From Shewanella electrica (GTDB taxonomy: Bacteria; Pseudomonadota; Gammaproteobacteria; Enterobacterales; Shewanellaceae), in contig NZ_JAKOGG010000001.1 in the NCBI RefSeq assembly GCF_022321485.1, forward strand, positions 62,001 through 126,000: a DNA stretch of 64,000 nucleotides, in the 5' to 3' direction. The notes beneath the pieces were generated by a model that worked only from the letters and a program-made list of their open reading frames with translations, was not told the origin of the DNA and ran no database searches. Every line of letters begins with the position of its first letter. Positions within the stretch are counted from its first letter, which is position 1. Positions 35,033-45,082 of this stretch are shown one piece after another. The position numbers were made by a program, and so were the translations under genes.

Positions 35033-35743
35033 ATGAAGCCTCGTCACATCGCAATATCCAGTCTCTCATTGTTATTAGCTGCCTGTGGCGGTGCCGAATC
35101 AACCGCTGATATCCCCGAAAATAGTGCGGCCGTTTGCTTTAACCCCGAGCTTTACCAAGGCGGCAATAGTTTTACCATGCAGTCGATGGATGCGCAGCAG
35201 ATGAATATCAACTACACCATGCCGGGTAGCACCGATTTTGAAGGCAAAACACTGTTGCAGTTACAGCATAAAATCACTGGCACCAGTATAGATGACGATC
35301 TGCCGCAGCATACTTTTTACTATGCAGTAGATAAAGAAAACTACGCGTTTAAGCAACCAGCCATATTGATGCAACTGGCAGAAAGAAAAGCCGTTATCCA
35401 TAATACGCCCGAACAAGTGCAAACTTTTAAGCTACAACCAGGGCAGAGCTTTGAGCAAACCATCACAATGGCGGAAGCGAACCCAGATGCTCAAGGTTCG
35501 ACCATTGAGATTAAACGCACCTTTGTCGGCATGGAACCGATAACCGTGGCCGCAGGTAAGTTTGATACCTGCCACTTTAGAATGGATGTTAAAACTACGA
35601 GTGCTGATGGCCGTGTGCAGCAGAACGAAGCCCATCAGTGGGTTGCTAAAGGTTCTGGCGTGTCAGTGCAGCAACAGGAAGGCGGCCAAACATTGCAGTT
35701 GATTAACGCTCACATCGGCGAACAGCATTTCCCGTCGAAATAA
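35033..35743 (+). CDS. Predicted lipoprotein, paralog C of the three-member family
   Basis: The 236-aa product has the same length as paralog A and a near-identical start (MKPRHIAISSLSLLLAACGG, lipobox Cys18). It shares GSTDFEGK, FVGMEPITVAAGKFDTCHF and HQWVAKGSGV with it throughout. The duplication includes about 60 bp upstream. The start at 35033 matches that of paralog A; an in-frame codon 16 upstream is less likely. It stands alone and is followed by a GGCGAACC-type hairpin. Function unknown. Confidence 0.8.
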   Translation: MKPRHIAISSLSLLLAACGGAESTADIPENSAAVCFNPELYQGGNSFTMQSMDAQQMNINYTMPGSTDFEGKTLLQLQHKITGTSIDDDLPQHTFYYAVDKENYAFKQPAILMQLAERKAVIHNTPEQVQTFKLQPGQSFEQTITMAEANPDAQGSTIEIKRTFVGMEPITVAAGKFDTCHFRMDVKTTSADGRVQQNEAHQWVAKGSGVSVQQQEGGQTLQLINAHIGEQHFPSK

Positions 35744-35910
35744 CGCAGCGTTATTAAAGCAACTCAAGCAAGCTGTGTGCAGCGATAACAGTAATAAAGG
35801 CGTTAGTTTCATTACTGTTAACCAACACATAGTACGGTATTAAGGCGACTCATCGTGCGCAGGCACCATCGTCTTAAGCTGTATTTGTTGGCAATGGTTC
35901 CGTAAACAAA

Positions 35911-35932
35911 AGGCGAACCAAACGGTTCGCCT
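35911..35932. terminator. Hairpin of the GGCGAACC family after paralog C
   Basis: AGGCGAACC AAAC GGTTCGCCT is identical to the core of the 30785 terminator. It lies 168 bp after the paralog C stop, between it and the convergent GGDEF-EAL gene. Confidence 0.75.
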
Positions 35933-36021
35933 GTTACTGTTGGGGACATGGCATTAGCAGCCTTAGCGTTTACTATTATTTCAATCGACTAAGCGCCACA
36001 CATCGCCAACGTGTTCTGCTG

Positions 36022-38058
36022 TTATTCGCTCGATACTCGCTGCGCGGCGGGGACGAGATAACGTTGTTCAAACTCTTCCACTGGCAGCGGTTTACTGTAA
36101 TAGAAGCCTTGGCCGATGATGCAACCATGGGCTTTTAGCCAGCTTTCTTGCGCTTCGTTCTCAATGCCTTCGGCGACAATATTTAACCCCAGCTGTTGTC
36201 CCAGCATCAAAATGGTGGAAGCGATGGCGCTATCTTCTGGCAGATCTGAAATAAACGCGCGGTCAATTTTCAGCGTGGTAATTGGCAGGTGCCGCAGATA
36301 AGACAGCGAAGAATAGCCGGTGCCGAAGTCATCTACCGCAATACCAAAACCGGCAGATTTTAGTTGGTGTAACTTATCTATGGCGGGCTCAATGTCATTC
36401 ATTAACGAGGTTTCTGTGATCTCGATTTCTAGCAGTCCGGGATCGATTTGGTAGCGCATGGCTAAACGTTTAATGTCTGGCACTAAACTGGCGCTGTTGA
36501 ACTGCTTAGATGACACATTACAGGCAATGATGGTGCTCGTTTGATATTGCTTTTGCCATCTATTTAGGACCTTGCAACTCTGCTCCAACACCCAGCGGCC
36601 TATCGGAATGATGATGCCAGTTTCTTCCGCGACGGGAATAAAGGTCATTGGGCTAATCAATCGGCCATCGCGTTGCCAACGGATCAGCGCTTCGCAGCCT
36701 AGCAATTCGCCGGTGCGGATATCGAGCTTAGGTTGGAAGTGCAGTAAAAACTCATTGTTGAGAATGGCGTCATGCAATGATGCTTCGGTGCGTAACATTA
36801 CCGCCGCTTTCTCTGTCATCTGCTGTTTAAAGAACGCCCATTGATTCGAACCCGCAGCTTTGGCGCTATACATCGCCATATCGGCATGTCTGATCAGATC
36901 ATCTGCGGTACAGCCGTCATCAGGGAAAATCGATATCCCCACCGATGCCGCCGGATGCACGGCATGTTCTTCTAACTTAATTGGGCTCTGTAGTTGTTTT
37001 AATAGTTGGCCGACAAATTCTGCCGCTTCATTAGCGGAGCGAATATGTTCCTGCATAATCACAAATTCATCGCCGCCCAAGCGCGCCACCGTACCTTTAT
37101 TACCCACAATACGGCGCAATAGGCCGGCAACTTTGATCAGAAATTGGTCGCCCAATGCATGGCCGAGCGAGTCGTTGATATTTTTGAAGCGATCTAAGTC
37201 GATAAAAAATAGCGCCATTTGCTGCTGATTATGCTTGGCGCGTTGAATCGCCAGCGCGATGGTTTCAAGCAGCAAGGTGCGATTGGGCAATCCCGTGAGG
37301 CTGTCGCGGGTCGCCATCTTCCGCAGTTTGTTTTGGGTCTGGCTAAACTGCACCAAGATTTGATTGAGTTTGCTGGTGACTAGCCCCAGTTCGTCGTCGT
37401 TATGGCTAGCAAACGTGGGCAGTAATACGTTATCGGGCTGCTCGGGATCGATTTGGTCAATCGCTTCGCCAATTTTGGCGATTGGCTGAGTGAGAAAGCG
37501 GTGAAAAATATAGGACAACACTAAGGTGATGAACAGCGCGCGCGCTAAGGTAGCGAAGAAACTGAGTTTGAGTTGGTCAAATAAGCTCTCGGCTAATTCT
37601 CGGGGATCGTAATTAATATATAAGGTGCCGATCAGCTCCGGTGAGCGGTTATCAAAACCGCTGGGGCTCATCAACGGTCGCGTGACTTGCTCGTAGGGAG
37701 CAAACAGCTGGTTACCAATGACCTCTAGAAAGTCACCTTTATTGCTTCTTGCTTCGCCCGCCTTAACAAACAATACGTTATCGTCTTGCAGTACCTCAGC
37801 ACTGGCAACGTGGTCGACTTTTAGAACGCCCTCAAGTGTTTGGGTGCCCAACTCAACGTTGATGCCCCATAGCGCGTTCTCTAGTGGTTGTTCTACTGAG
37901 TCCAATAGTTCTTGTTGATCTTGCTTGAGTTCAGCGGTACCCGCTTTAACCACCATGAACACTTCTAACATAAAAATGGCAATGGCGAAGAAGAGCGCTG
38001 TGAACACTACTAAGATTGTTTGTTTAAATGTCAGAGACTTAAAACGCGTTTTCGTCAT
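36022..38058 (-). CDS. Membrane-bound GGDEF-EAL protein (c-di-GMP turnover)
   Basis: The 678-aa product has two membrane helices (about residues 15-38 and 167-188) around a periplasmic sensor domain, then a HAMP-like linker, a GGDEF domain with intact GGDEF (328-332) and an EAL domain with intact EAL (456-458), later DFGTGYSSLSYL and IVAEGIE. No RxxD inhibitory site is seen before GGDEF. Either diguanylate cyclase or phosphodiesterase activity, or both, is possible. It lies upstream of pnp on the opposite strand, where rpsO is usually found. Confidence 0.93.
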   Translation of the reverse strand: MTKTRFKSLTFKQTILVVFTALFFAIAIFMLEVFMVVKAGTAELKQDQQELLDSVEQPLENALWGINVELGTQTLEGVLKVDHVASAEVLQDDNVLFVKAGEARSNKGDFLEVIGNQLFAPYEQVTRPLMSPSGFDNRSPELIGTLYINYDPRELAESLFDQLKLSFFATLARALFITLVLSYIFHRFLTQPIAKIGEAIDQIDPEQPDNVLLPTFASHNDDELGLVTSKLNQILVQFSQTQNKLRKMATRDSLTGLPNRTLLLETIALAIQRAKHNQQQMALFFIDLDRFKNINDSLGHALGDQFLIKVAGLLRRIVGNKGTVARLGGDEFVIMQEHIRSANEAAEFVGQLLKQLQSPIKLEEHAVHPAASVGISIFPDDGCTADDLIRHADMAMYSAKAAGSNQWAFFKQQMTEKAAVMLRTEASLHDAILNNEFLLHFQPKLDIRTGELLGCEALIRWQRDGRLISPMTFIPVAEETGIIIPIGRWVLEQSCKVLNRWQKQYQTSTIIACNVSSKQFNSASLVPDIKRLAMRYQIDPGLLEIEITETSLMNDIEPAIDKLHQLKSAGFGIAVDDFGTGYSSLSYLRHLPITTLKIDRAFISDLPEDSAIASTILMLGQQLGLNIVAEGIENEAQESWLKAHGCIIGQGFYYSKPLPVEEFEQRYLVPAAQRVSSE

Positions 38059-38253
38059 TCGTAAATCCTGCCGACTCGGATACAGCTACATCAGTTAAGA
38101 TTAGCCTATTGTGCTTAACATAGTGGTGAATCAATAGGCATTTTTGTAAAAAAATTATGTCGCTGCAAAGTTGCCCAAGAGCTTTATTCGTATGGAAGCA
38201 TTGCTGTATACTTACGCGCGAAAATTAAGGTTATTAATTAAGGAATGGGTCAC

Positions 38254-40356
38254 GTGAATCCAATAGTTAAGAGTTTTGAGTATGGTCAGCATACTGTCAC
38301 CCTGGAAACAGGTGTTATCGCACGTCAAGCTGATGCAGCCGTTATGGCTAGCATGGGCGACACCACAGTTCTGGTAACTGTTGTCGGTAAAAAAGAGGCA
38401 GATCCTGGCCGTGACTTCTTCCCTCTTACAGTGAATTATCAGGAAAAAACTTACGCAGCTGGTAAGATTCCGGGTGGTTTCTTTAAGCGAGAAGGACGTC
38501 CATCAGAAGATGAAACTTTGATCGCCCGCCTTATCGACCGTCCTATCCGTCCACTTTTCCCTGATGGTTTCACCAACGAAGTTCAGGTTATCGTGACTGT
38601 AGTATCGGTTGATCCACAGATCGAGCCAGACATTGTTGCAATGATTGGTACCTCTGCTGCGTTGGCAATTTCAGGTATTCCATTTAACGGTCCTCTGGGC
38701 GCTGCCCGTGTAGGTTACGTGAATGGCGAATACATCCTGAACCCAGGTTCAGAAGCATTAGTTAACAGCCAACTGGACTTAGTGGTTGCTGGTACTAAAG
38801 CGGCTGTGCTGATGGTTGAATCAGAAGCTAAAGTGCTGGCAGAAGAAGTGATGCTGGGCGCAGTAGTTTATGGTCATGACCAACAGCAAGTGGTTATCAA
38901 CGCCATCAACGAATTTGCTGCTGAAGCAGCGAAGCCAGCATGGGATTGGACTGCACCTGTTAAAAACGAAACTCTGGCAGACAAAGTAAAAACTTTGGCT
39001 GAAGAAGGTTTGACCAACGCTTACCAAATCACTGCGAAACAAGAACGTTATGCCAAAGTGGCTGACGTGAAAAAAGCAGCGATCGAGCAGTTGCTGAGTG
39101 AAGATCCAGAACTGGATACTCAAGAAGCTGACAACCTGCTGGGCAGCTTGGAAAAACGCGTTGTTCGTAGCCGTATCCTCAAAGGTATGCCACGTATCGA
39201 CGGTCGTGAACCAGATATGATCCGTGCATTGAACGTGATGGCTGGCGTATTGCCACGTACTCACGGTAGTGCATTGTTCACCCGTGGTGAAACTCAAGCA
39301 CTGGTAACTTGTACGCTGGGTACTGAGCGTGATGCGCAAAAAATCGACTCTATCATGGGCGAGCGCACCAACCGCTTTATGCTGCACTACAACTTCCCTC
39401 CATATTCAGTAGGTGAAACCGGCATGGTTGGTTCACCAAAACGTCGTGAAATTGGTCACGGCAAACTGGCATGGCGTGGCGTTAATGCAGTAATGCCAAC
39501 TGCTGAAGAGTTCCCATACTCAGTACGCGTAGTATCAGAAATCACTGAATCTAACGGTTCAAGCTCTATGGCTTCTGTATGTGGTACTTCTCTGGCACTG
39601 ATGGATGCGGGTGTACCTATCAAGACTTCTGTTGCGGGTATCGCAATGGGCTTGGTAAAAGAAGGCGAAGACTTCGTGGTTCTGTCTGACATTCTGGGTG
39701 ATGAAGACCACCTGGGTGACATGGACTTCAAAGTAGCGGGTACTCGCGATGGTGTTACTGCACTGCAGATGGACATCAAGATCGAAGGTATCACCAAAGA
39801 GATCATGGAAATTGCACTGCGCCAAGCTTACGGTGCCCGTGTACATATCCTGAATGTGATGGACCAAGCGATTAACTCTGCGCGTTCTGACATCTCTGAA
39901 CATGCTCCACGCATCACTACCATCAAGATCAACCCAGAAAAAATCCGTGATGTTATCGGTAAAGGCGGCGCAACTATCCGTGCACTGACTGAAGAAACCG
40001 GTACCACCATTGAGCTGGAAGACGACGGTACTGTGAAGATTGCGTCAAGCAATGGCGAAGCGACTAAAGAAGCTATCCGTCGTATTGAAGAGATCACCGC
40101 AGAAGTTGAAGTGGGCCGCATCTATAAAGGTAAAGTTATCCGTATCGTTGATTTCGGTGCGTTCGTTAACATCCTGCCTGGTAAAGATGGTCTGGTACAC
40201 ATCTCGCAAATCTCTGACGAGCGTGTAGCTAACGTATCTGATCACCTAGAACTGAACCAAGAAGTTGATGTGAAGGTGATGGAAGTTGACCGTCAAGGTC
40301 GCGTACGTCTGTCTATCAAAGAAGCAAAACCAGCGGCAGCAGCACAAGCTGAATAA
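38254..40356 (+). CDS. pnp: Polyribonucleotide nucleotidyltransferase (PNPase)
   Basis: The 700-aa product has two RNase PH-like halves ([12 protein letters not shown], later [16 protein letters not shown]), a KH domain ([20 protein letters not shown]) and a C-terminal S1 domain ([19 protein letters not shown]). It degrades RNA 3' to 5' by phosphorolysis as part of the degradosome. The start is taken as GTG at 38254 ([12 protein letters not shown], aligned with the E. coli start), with AAGGA about 10 bp upstream; an ATG three codons earlier is possible. rpsO is not adjacent here. Confidence 0.96.
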   Translation: MNPIVKSFEYGQHTVTLETGVIARQADAAVMASMGDTTVLVTVVGKKEADPGRDFFPLTVNYQEKTYAAGKIPGGFFKREGRPSEDETLIARLIDRPIRPLFPDGFTNEVQVIVTVVSVDPQIEPDIVAMIGTSAALAISGIPFNGPLGAARVGYVNGEYILNPGSEALVNSQLDLVVAGTKAAVLMVESEAKVLAEEVMLGAVVYGHDQQQVVINAINEFAAEAAKPAWDWTAPVKNETLADKVKTLAEEGLTNAYQITAKQERYAKVADVKKAAIEQLLSEDPELDTQEADNLLGSLEKRVVRSRILKGMPRIDGREPDMIRALNVMAGVLPRTHGSALFTRGETQALVTCTLGTERDAQKIDSIMGERTNRFMLHYNFPPYSVGETGMVGSPKRREIGHGKLAWRGVNAVMPTAEEFPYSVRVVSEITESNGSSSMASVCGTSLALMDAGVPIKTSVAGIAMGLVKEGEDFVVLSDILGDEDHLGDMDFKVAGTRDGVTALQMDIKIEGITKEIMEIALRQAYGARVHILNVMDQAINSARSDISEHAPRITTIKINPEKIRDVIGKGGATIRALTEETGTTIELEDDGTVKIASSNGEATKEAIRRIEEITAEVEVGRIYKGKVIRIVDFGAFVNILPGKDGLVHISQISDERVANVSDHLELNQEVDVKVMEVDRQGRVRLSIKEAKPAAAAQAE

Positions 40357-40376
40357 GTGGCGTTTTAGCTGATATT

Positions 40377-40405
40377 AAAAGGAGATCTTCGGGTCTCCTT
40401 TTTTA
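40377..40405 (+). terminator. Terminator after pnp
   Basis: AAAAGGAGATC TTCG GGTCTCCTTTTTT forms a UUCG-type tetraloop hairpin with a T tract, 20 bp after the stop codon. Confidence 0.9.
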
Positions 40406-40505
40406 TTGCCGAGATAAAGTTTATCCCGTAGGGTGATGGGCTATAGTTAGCGCAAGCGGTAGTTGATAAGATAGCTGCCTTAACGTAACAAATAAGGAAG
40501 AGTTA

Positions 40506-41432
40506 ATGAGCGGGAAAGTGCGTGCCGTCATGATGGCACTGATCGCTGGTTCAGGGTTGATGTTGGCAGGTTGCGCCGCAACAACAGGGAAGAATGTTCA
40601 AGGCGAACTGTTAGTCGCGCCAGCTCCGAATGATTATAAGCTCGAAATCACCTTAGCCAAACTAAGCGAAATCATTGACTCAGCCAAGCTCACTAACGAG
40701 CAACGCGCGCGCTTCCTGTACGAGCGTGGCGTGATTTATGACCGTCTCGGTCTACGTCTGATGGCGCGTATCCAGTTCCACGAAGCGCTGAAAATCATGC
40801 CTAATCTGGCTGATGCTTATAACTTCATGGGCATCTATCTCACCCAAGAAGGCGATTATGAGGCGGCGTTTGAAGCGTTTGATTCGGTGTTGGAGCTGAT
40901 GCCGGATTACGATTATGCCTACCTTAATCGCGGTATTGCTCAATACTATGCGGGCATTAACCAGTTAGCGGTAAAAGACCTTGAATCCTTCTATTTTGCA
41001 GATAAGCAAGATGGTTACCGCGTTCTGTGGCTTTATATCGCCCAACATCAAGTTAATGCTGAGCAAGCCAAGGCGCAATTGCTGTTAAACCGCGCACAAC
41101 TGAGTGACGATGAGTGGTCAACCGCCATTGTTGATTATGTGGCGGGCAAATACACCGATGCTGAGTTGCTGGCATTAGCCAAAAAAGAGTTGAAGCACCC
41201 ACGTGAGTATCTGGAGCGCCTATGCGAAGCCTATTTTTACATGGCGAAGGTAGCTGAATATCAGCAACTGAATGACAACGCCGTGCAATACTTGCGTTTA
41301 GCGTTAGCGACCAATATTTATGACTTTGTTGAATACCGCTATGCTCGCGTGGAGTTGGCGCGTTTAGTCAAACCTGTGTCGCAAGGAGCAGCGCAAGGGC
41401 CAGAGCAAGAACCCGAGCAGGAACAAGAATAG
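40506..41432 (+). CDS. nlpI: TPR lipoprotein NlpI
   Basis: The 308-aa lipoprotein has a signal MMALIAGSGLMLAGC (Cys at 23) and several TPR units (RARFLYERGVIYDRLGL, ADAYNFMGIYLTQEGDY, YAYLNRGIAQYYAG). NlpI is an outer-membrane adaptor that delivers murein endopeptidases such as MepS to the protease Prc. The position after pnp is the usual one. The C-terminus has an unusual acidic, Gln-rich tail (about residues 294-308, EQEPEQEQE). AAGGAAGAGTTA lies before the ATG. Confidence 0.93.
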   Translation: MSGKVRAVMMALIAGSGLMLAGCAATTGKNVQGELLVAPAPNDYKLEITLAKLSEIIDSAKLTNEQRARFLYERGVIYDRLGLRLMARIQFHEALKIMPNLADAYNFMGIYLTQEGDYEAAFEAFDSVLELMPDYDYAYLNRGIAQYYAGINQLAVKDLESFYFADKQDGYRVLWLYIAQHQVNAEQAKAQLLLNRAQLSDDEWSTAIVDYVAGKYTDAELLALAKKELKHPREYLERLCEAYFYMAKVAEYQQLNDNAVQYLRLALATNIYDFVEYRYARVELARLVKPVSQGAAQGPEQEPEQEQE

Positions 41433-41558
41433 CCGCCAAACTCAGCTGCGCTGGATTGCCGAGACACCCGAGTGATTCGGTGTCAGCCAATGTCGGCCTC
41501 GTCGATGTCTGCGCTGAATAAGCGATTAAACACGCTGATTAAGCCGAATGCGGCAATA

Positions 41559-41590
41559 AAAAAACCTCTGACATTGTCAGAGGTTTTTTG
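41559..41590. terminator. Bidirectional terminator between nlpI and moxR
   Basis: AAAAAACCTCTGACA TTG TCAGAGGTTTTTT forms a strong stem with A and T tracts, between convergent genes. Confidence 0.9.
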
Positions 41591-41605
41591 CTAGCAGGGC
41601 AGTGC

Positions 41606-42607
41606 TTAGTTGAACTTAAGTGATTTCAGAATGGTTTGAATCACTTGATCGCTGCTAACTTTGCTCGCTTGCGCGTGGAAGTTCAGCACCATACGGTGAC
41701 GCAACACAGGTGTTGCGATAGCTTTAATGTCGTCACAGCTTACGGCGAAACGATCATCGAGCAGGGCTTTCACTTTAGCGGCTAACATCAAGCCTTGAAT
41801 ACCACGTGGCGATGCACCTAGATTAACGTACTTGTTAACTTCTTCGGTGGCATATTCGCTGCCTGGCTGGGTCGCCATGACTAAACGGATAGCATAGCTC
41901 TTAGCCAGTTCAGGCACTGGTACTTGGCGGACAATTGCACGCAGATCACACAGCTGTTTGGCTTCAGTTACCGGATTAATGGTAATCTTTTCGCCGCTGG
42001 TGGTGCGGTCAATAATGGTGTGGTAATCCTGCTCCGTTGGGTAACCAACGATCAGCTTAAACAGAAAGCGGTCTAACTGTGCTTCTGGTAACGGATAAGT
42101 ACCTTCCTGCTCACTCGGGTTCTGTGTTGCCATAACGCAGAAAGGCTCATCCAACTTGATGGTTTGGCGGCCAACCGTGACTTGTTTTTCCTGCATCACT
42201 TCCAGCAGTGCCGACTGAGTTTTTGGCGTTGCACGGTTGATCTCGTCCGCCAGCACCAAGTTAGCCATGATCGGACCCGGTTGGAAACGCAATTCGTGAC
42301 CACCGTTAGCGGTTTCACTTAATACAGTGGAACCTTGAATATCGGCTGGCATCAAGTCAGGCGTAAACTGGATACGTGAGAACTGCAAATTAACGGCTTG
42401 GCTGATGGAACTGACCAACATGGTTTTTCCAAGGCCAGGAACCCCCTCAAGTAACACGTGACCACCTGCCATCAGCGCAATCAATACGCCTTCTACGACA
42501 TCTTGTTGGCCAACCATCATGTTGTTGACTTCAGCTTTAATCTTATTAAAGGTGTCTTTAAACTCAACAGCGCGTTGTTTGGCGTTTGCTAATTCATTGT
42601 TGTCCAT
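41606..42607 (-). CDS. MoxR family AAA+ ATPase
   Basis: The 333-aa product has Walker A GVPGLGKT (55-62), Walker B LVLADEINRATPKTQSALLEVM, sensor region MATQNPSEQEGTYPLPEAQLDRF and the C-terminal lid (GASPRGIQGLMLAAKV). MoxR ATPases work with VWA proteins to assemble or remodel complexes, and are normally encoded next to DUF58 and VWA genes. Here those partners start about 8 kb downstream at 50398, on the other strand, with unrelated genes between. It is divergent from the response regulator gene. Confidence 0.92.
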   Translation of the reverse strand: MDNNELANAKQRAVEFKDTFNKIKAEVNNMMVGQQDVVEGVLIALMAGGHVLLEGVPGLGKTMLVSSISQAVNLQFSRIQFTPDLMPADIQGSTVLSETANGGHELRFQPGPIMANLVLADEINRATPKTQSALLEVMQEKQVTVGRQTIKLDEPFCVMATQNPSEQEGTYPLPEAQLDRFLFKLIVGYPTEQDYHTIIDRTTSGEKITINPVTEAKQLCDLRAIVRQVPVPELAKSYAIRLVMATQPGSEYATEEVNKYVNLGASPRGIQGLMLAAKVKALLDDRFAVSCDDIKAIATPVLRHRMVLNFHAQASKVSSDQVIQTILKSLKFN

Positions 42608-42756
42608 ATGTGTGTTTTATACCTGAATGCCTGTAACATTTTTACCAGTATCTCTTAGCTAGCTTGCACCAACCTTACGATTTGAAAAGTTGTAGTCGTT
42701 GGGCAATGGTGCTATTTTCTGCGATCCCAAATTGCGATTAATTCCCTAGAAACCCT

Positions 42757-43428
42757 ATGCGTATTTTGTTAGTTGAAGACGAACCAGACATTGCTGAAAC
42801 TACTGGCGAATACTTAAAAAAACAAGGGTTTATTGTTGATGTTGCTGACTCGCTGCGTTTTGCTCGAGAAGCTATACGCAGTTGCCAGTATGAAGTGGTT
42901 ATTTTAGATAGAATGTTGCCAGATGGCGATGGTGTCGAACTGATTCGTTTTTGTCAGCAGCAAGGTTTGGTCAATCGGTTTCTGGTGTTATCGGCGATGT
43001 CTCAGCTTAACGACAAACTGGCGGGCCTTAGCCTTGGCGCCGACGACTATATCACCAAACCGTTTGAGCCGCAGGAGCTGCTAGCGCGTATTCGCGTAGC
43101 GATGCGTCATCCATTAAAAGTGGTGGATAACAACGTTAAGGTGGGGCGGTTACGTTACGACAGCGGCTCGCATAACATCTTTTTAGACGACGAGTTATTT
43201 CTACTTTCGCGCCGTGAGCTGGCCATTTTAGTGTTATTGATGAAACGGGCCAACCGGGTGATTGCGCGCGAAGCGATTGAGCAAGCGGTATATAGCTTTG
43301 ATGATGACATTACCTCCAATACGCTCGAATCACATATGTCTCGCCTGAGAAAAAAACTGCTGCAAGCTGACGCTGGCGTCTCCATTCAAACCGTTCGCGG
43401 TGTAGGATACTTACTCAAAGCATTATGA
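42757..43428 (+). CDS. OmpR-family response regulator
   Basis: The 223-aa product has a receiver domain (VEDEPD at 6-11, phosphoacceptor D51 in VILDRMLPDGDG, K101 in YITKPFEP) and a winged-helix output domain ending VRGVGYLLKAL. It overlaps the following kinase gene by 4 bp (ATGA). It is similar over its whole length to the partial regulator at the right end of the window. It may control the divergent moxR gene and the VWA cluster; that is inferred from position only. Confidence 0.93.
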   Translation: MRILLVEDEPDIAETTGEYLKKQGFIVDVADSLRFAREAIRSCQYEVVILDRMLPDGDGVELIRFCQQQGLVNRFLVLSAMSQLNDKLAGLSLGADDYITKPFEPQELLARIRVAMRHPLKVVDNNVKVGRLRYDSGSHNIFLDDELFLLSRRELAILVLLMKRANRVIAREAIEQAVYSFDDDITSNTLESHMSRLRKKLLQADAGVSIQTVRGVGYLLKAL

Positions 43429-44843
43429 AACTACATCAATTGTTGTTCCATCTTCCCAAATCTATGTTTGGGCAAATGGTGATTTTAACCCTGATATTTC
43501 TTGGCGCTTTCGTATATTACGTGGCTATTGTGCCATTGATGGAAGTCCCCGATGGCAGCGATGACCCGATTGCCACCACCGTGGGTTTGATCACCAACGA
43601 AATGCGCCAGTACTTGAACGATATGAAAAATGATCCCAACAGTACGGAGAAAATCAGCAAATATCCCGCCATTGCCGAAGTGCTCGCCAATAACCCTGAC
43701 TTCACTTACTACCTGCGCCAGAATAATCAGGTCTATAGCAACACTGAAAGCAGTTTTTACCGCACCCAATTACAGCTAGAACAGCTGCATCAGATGCTGT
43801 TGCAACAGAAGAATTTGAATGTGTGTACCTATGCCAGTTATGAGTCCTCGTTAGAGCAGGAACAAAAGCAGGTGTCGGTGATTTACTCATTTTGTGGCGA
43901 TGCCAACTATTACATGGAGTTTTCGGGGATCACCAAACCGGTACAGCCTAAGTTGTATGACCTGACCGATTATTATGAACGTTGGTTTTGGTCGAACAGC
44001 CGTACCTCGCTTTATGCGGCCGGTGGGGTGTTTGTCATCGCGATTTTGATTTTGTTGTTGAACATGCGTGCCATTCGACGTTTGGTGAAGTTAGCAAATT
44101 CATTTGACCCCAAACATCTCGAACGCCAGTTGCCGGAAACGGGGTTAAGTAAAGAGGTGTTACCTTTGGTGCGGGCGGTGAATCAGATGATCGCCAAAGT
44201 GGATGATACCCAAAAGAAGCATAATTTCTTTCTTTCTACTGCTGCCCATGAGATGCGTACACCATTGACGATTTTGCGCACGCGGTTGGAGTCATTAGAT
44301 GATGGCGTGATTAAAGATAAGTTGATTAATGACGTACGCCGTTTGGTGAGCTTGGTTAATCAGCTACTTAAGTTGATGCGCGTCGGTGGACCGAAAGAGC
44401 TGGTGGCGCAAATCGATGTGGTGGACTGCTGTAAAAAAGTGATTGCTGACCGAGCACCATACGCCATCGACCTCGACTGTAGCTTAAGCTTTGATACCGA
44501 GGTGACTAAGTATCTGATTAAGGGCGATGCCGACTTGCTGGAAGTCGCGTTAGCCAACCTTATCGATAATGCTATCTCATTCACACCGAAGCAGGGGGAA
44601 GTGCAAGTGGCACTATCAGCTAGCGGTGCATTAACCATTACCGACCAAGGGCCGGGGATTCATCCGCAGCTGTTAGAGAGTTTATTTGAACCTTTTGCCA
44701 AGTTTCCGCCCAATCGCAATGGTCATGGGCTGGGGCTGGCTATCGTCAAAGCGGTTAGCCAACTGCATGGCGCTGAGGTTACGGCACATAATGCTGAGAC
44801 TGGCGGCGCTTGTTTTACCATGCAATTCGGTCAAGCCAGTTGA
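43425..44843 (+). CDS. Sensor histidine kinase
   Basis: The 472-aa product has membrane helices at about residues 18-38 and 198-214 around a periplasmic sensor domain of about 160 aa. The HisKA box is STAAHEMRTPLTIL with phosphoacceptor H275. The ATPase domain has the N box NLIDNAISF, D box TDQGPGI and G box GHGLGLAIV. The partner is the overlapping response regulator. The signal is unknown. Confidence 0.93.
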   Translation: MKLHQLLFHLPKSMFGQMVILTLIFLGAFVYYVAIVPLMEVPDGSDDPIATTVGLITNEMRQYLNDMKNDPNSTEKISKYPAIAEVLANNPDFTYYLRQNNQVYSNTESSFYRTQLQLEQLHQMLLQQKNLNVCTYASYESSLEQEQKQVSVIYSFCGDANYYMEFSGITKPVQPKLYDLTDYYERWFWSNSRTSLYAAGGVFVIAILILLLNMRAIRRLVKLANSFDPKHLERQLPETGLSKEVLPLVRAVNQMIAKVDDTQKKHNFFLSTAAHEMRTPLTILRTRLESLDDGVIKDKLINDVRRLVSLVNQLLKLMRVGGPKELVAQIDVVDCCKKVIADRAPYAIDLDCSLSFDTEVTKYLIKGDADLLEVALANLIDNAISFTPKQGEVQVALSASGALTITDQGPGIHPQLLESLFEPFAKFPPNRNGHGLGLAIVKAVSQLHGAEVTAHNAETGGACFTMQFGQAS

Positions 44844-44853
44844 GTTGACTTGT

Positions 44854-44887
44854 TGTCAGCACGCTTAATCGACGAGGCGTGCTGACA
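44854..44887. terminator. Hairpin after the histidine kinase gene
   Basis: TGTCAGCACGC and GCGTGCTGACA form a perfect 11-bp stem around a 12-nt loop, 11 bp after the kinase stop. No T tract, so it may be a transcript-end stabiliser rather than a classic terminator. No other feature was seen up to the beta-lactamase start at 45083. Confidence 0.5.
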
Positions 44888-45082
44888 GCATCTTATACAT
44901 TGTGAATAAAATGAAACGCTGACGATCAACTGCTGAGCTATTCACTATCCAGTTTGCCATGCTCCACTTGCCAGTTCAGGCAGGTTAATCCAATATCTTC
45001 ACCTCTTCTGCGATCACGCCATGAGGGCTGAGCGCTTTTGTCTTGTTCCGCCTTTGTGGCGGATAGTTTTAGGTTAATCATC

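Noticed and set aside
38821-39387. 188-codon minus-strand frame inside pnp
   Set aside because: It is a shadow of the pnp coding frame.
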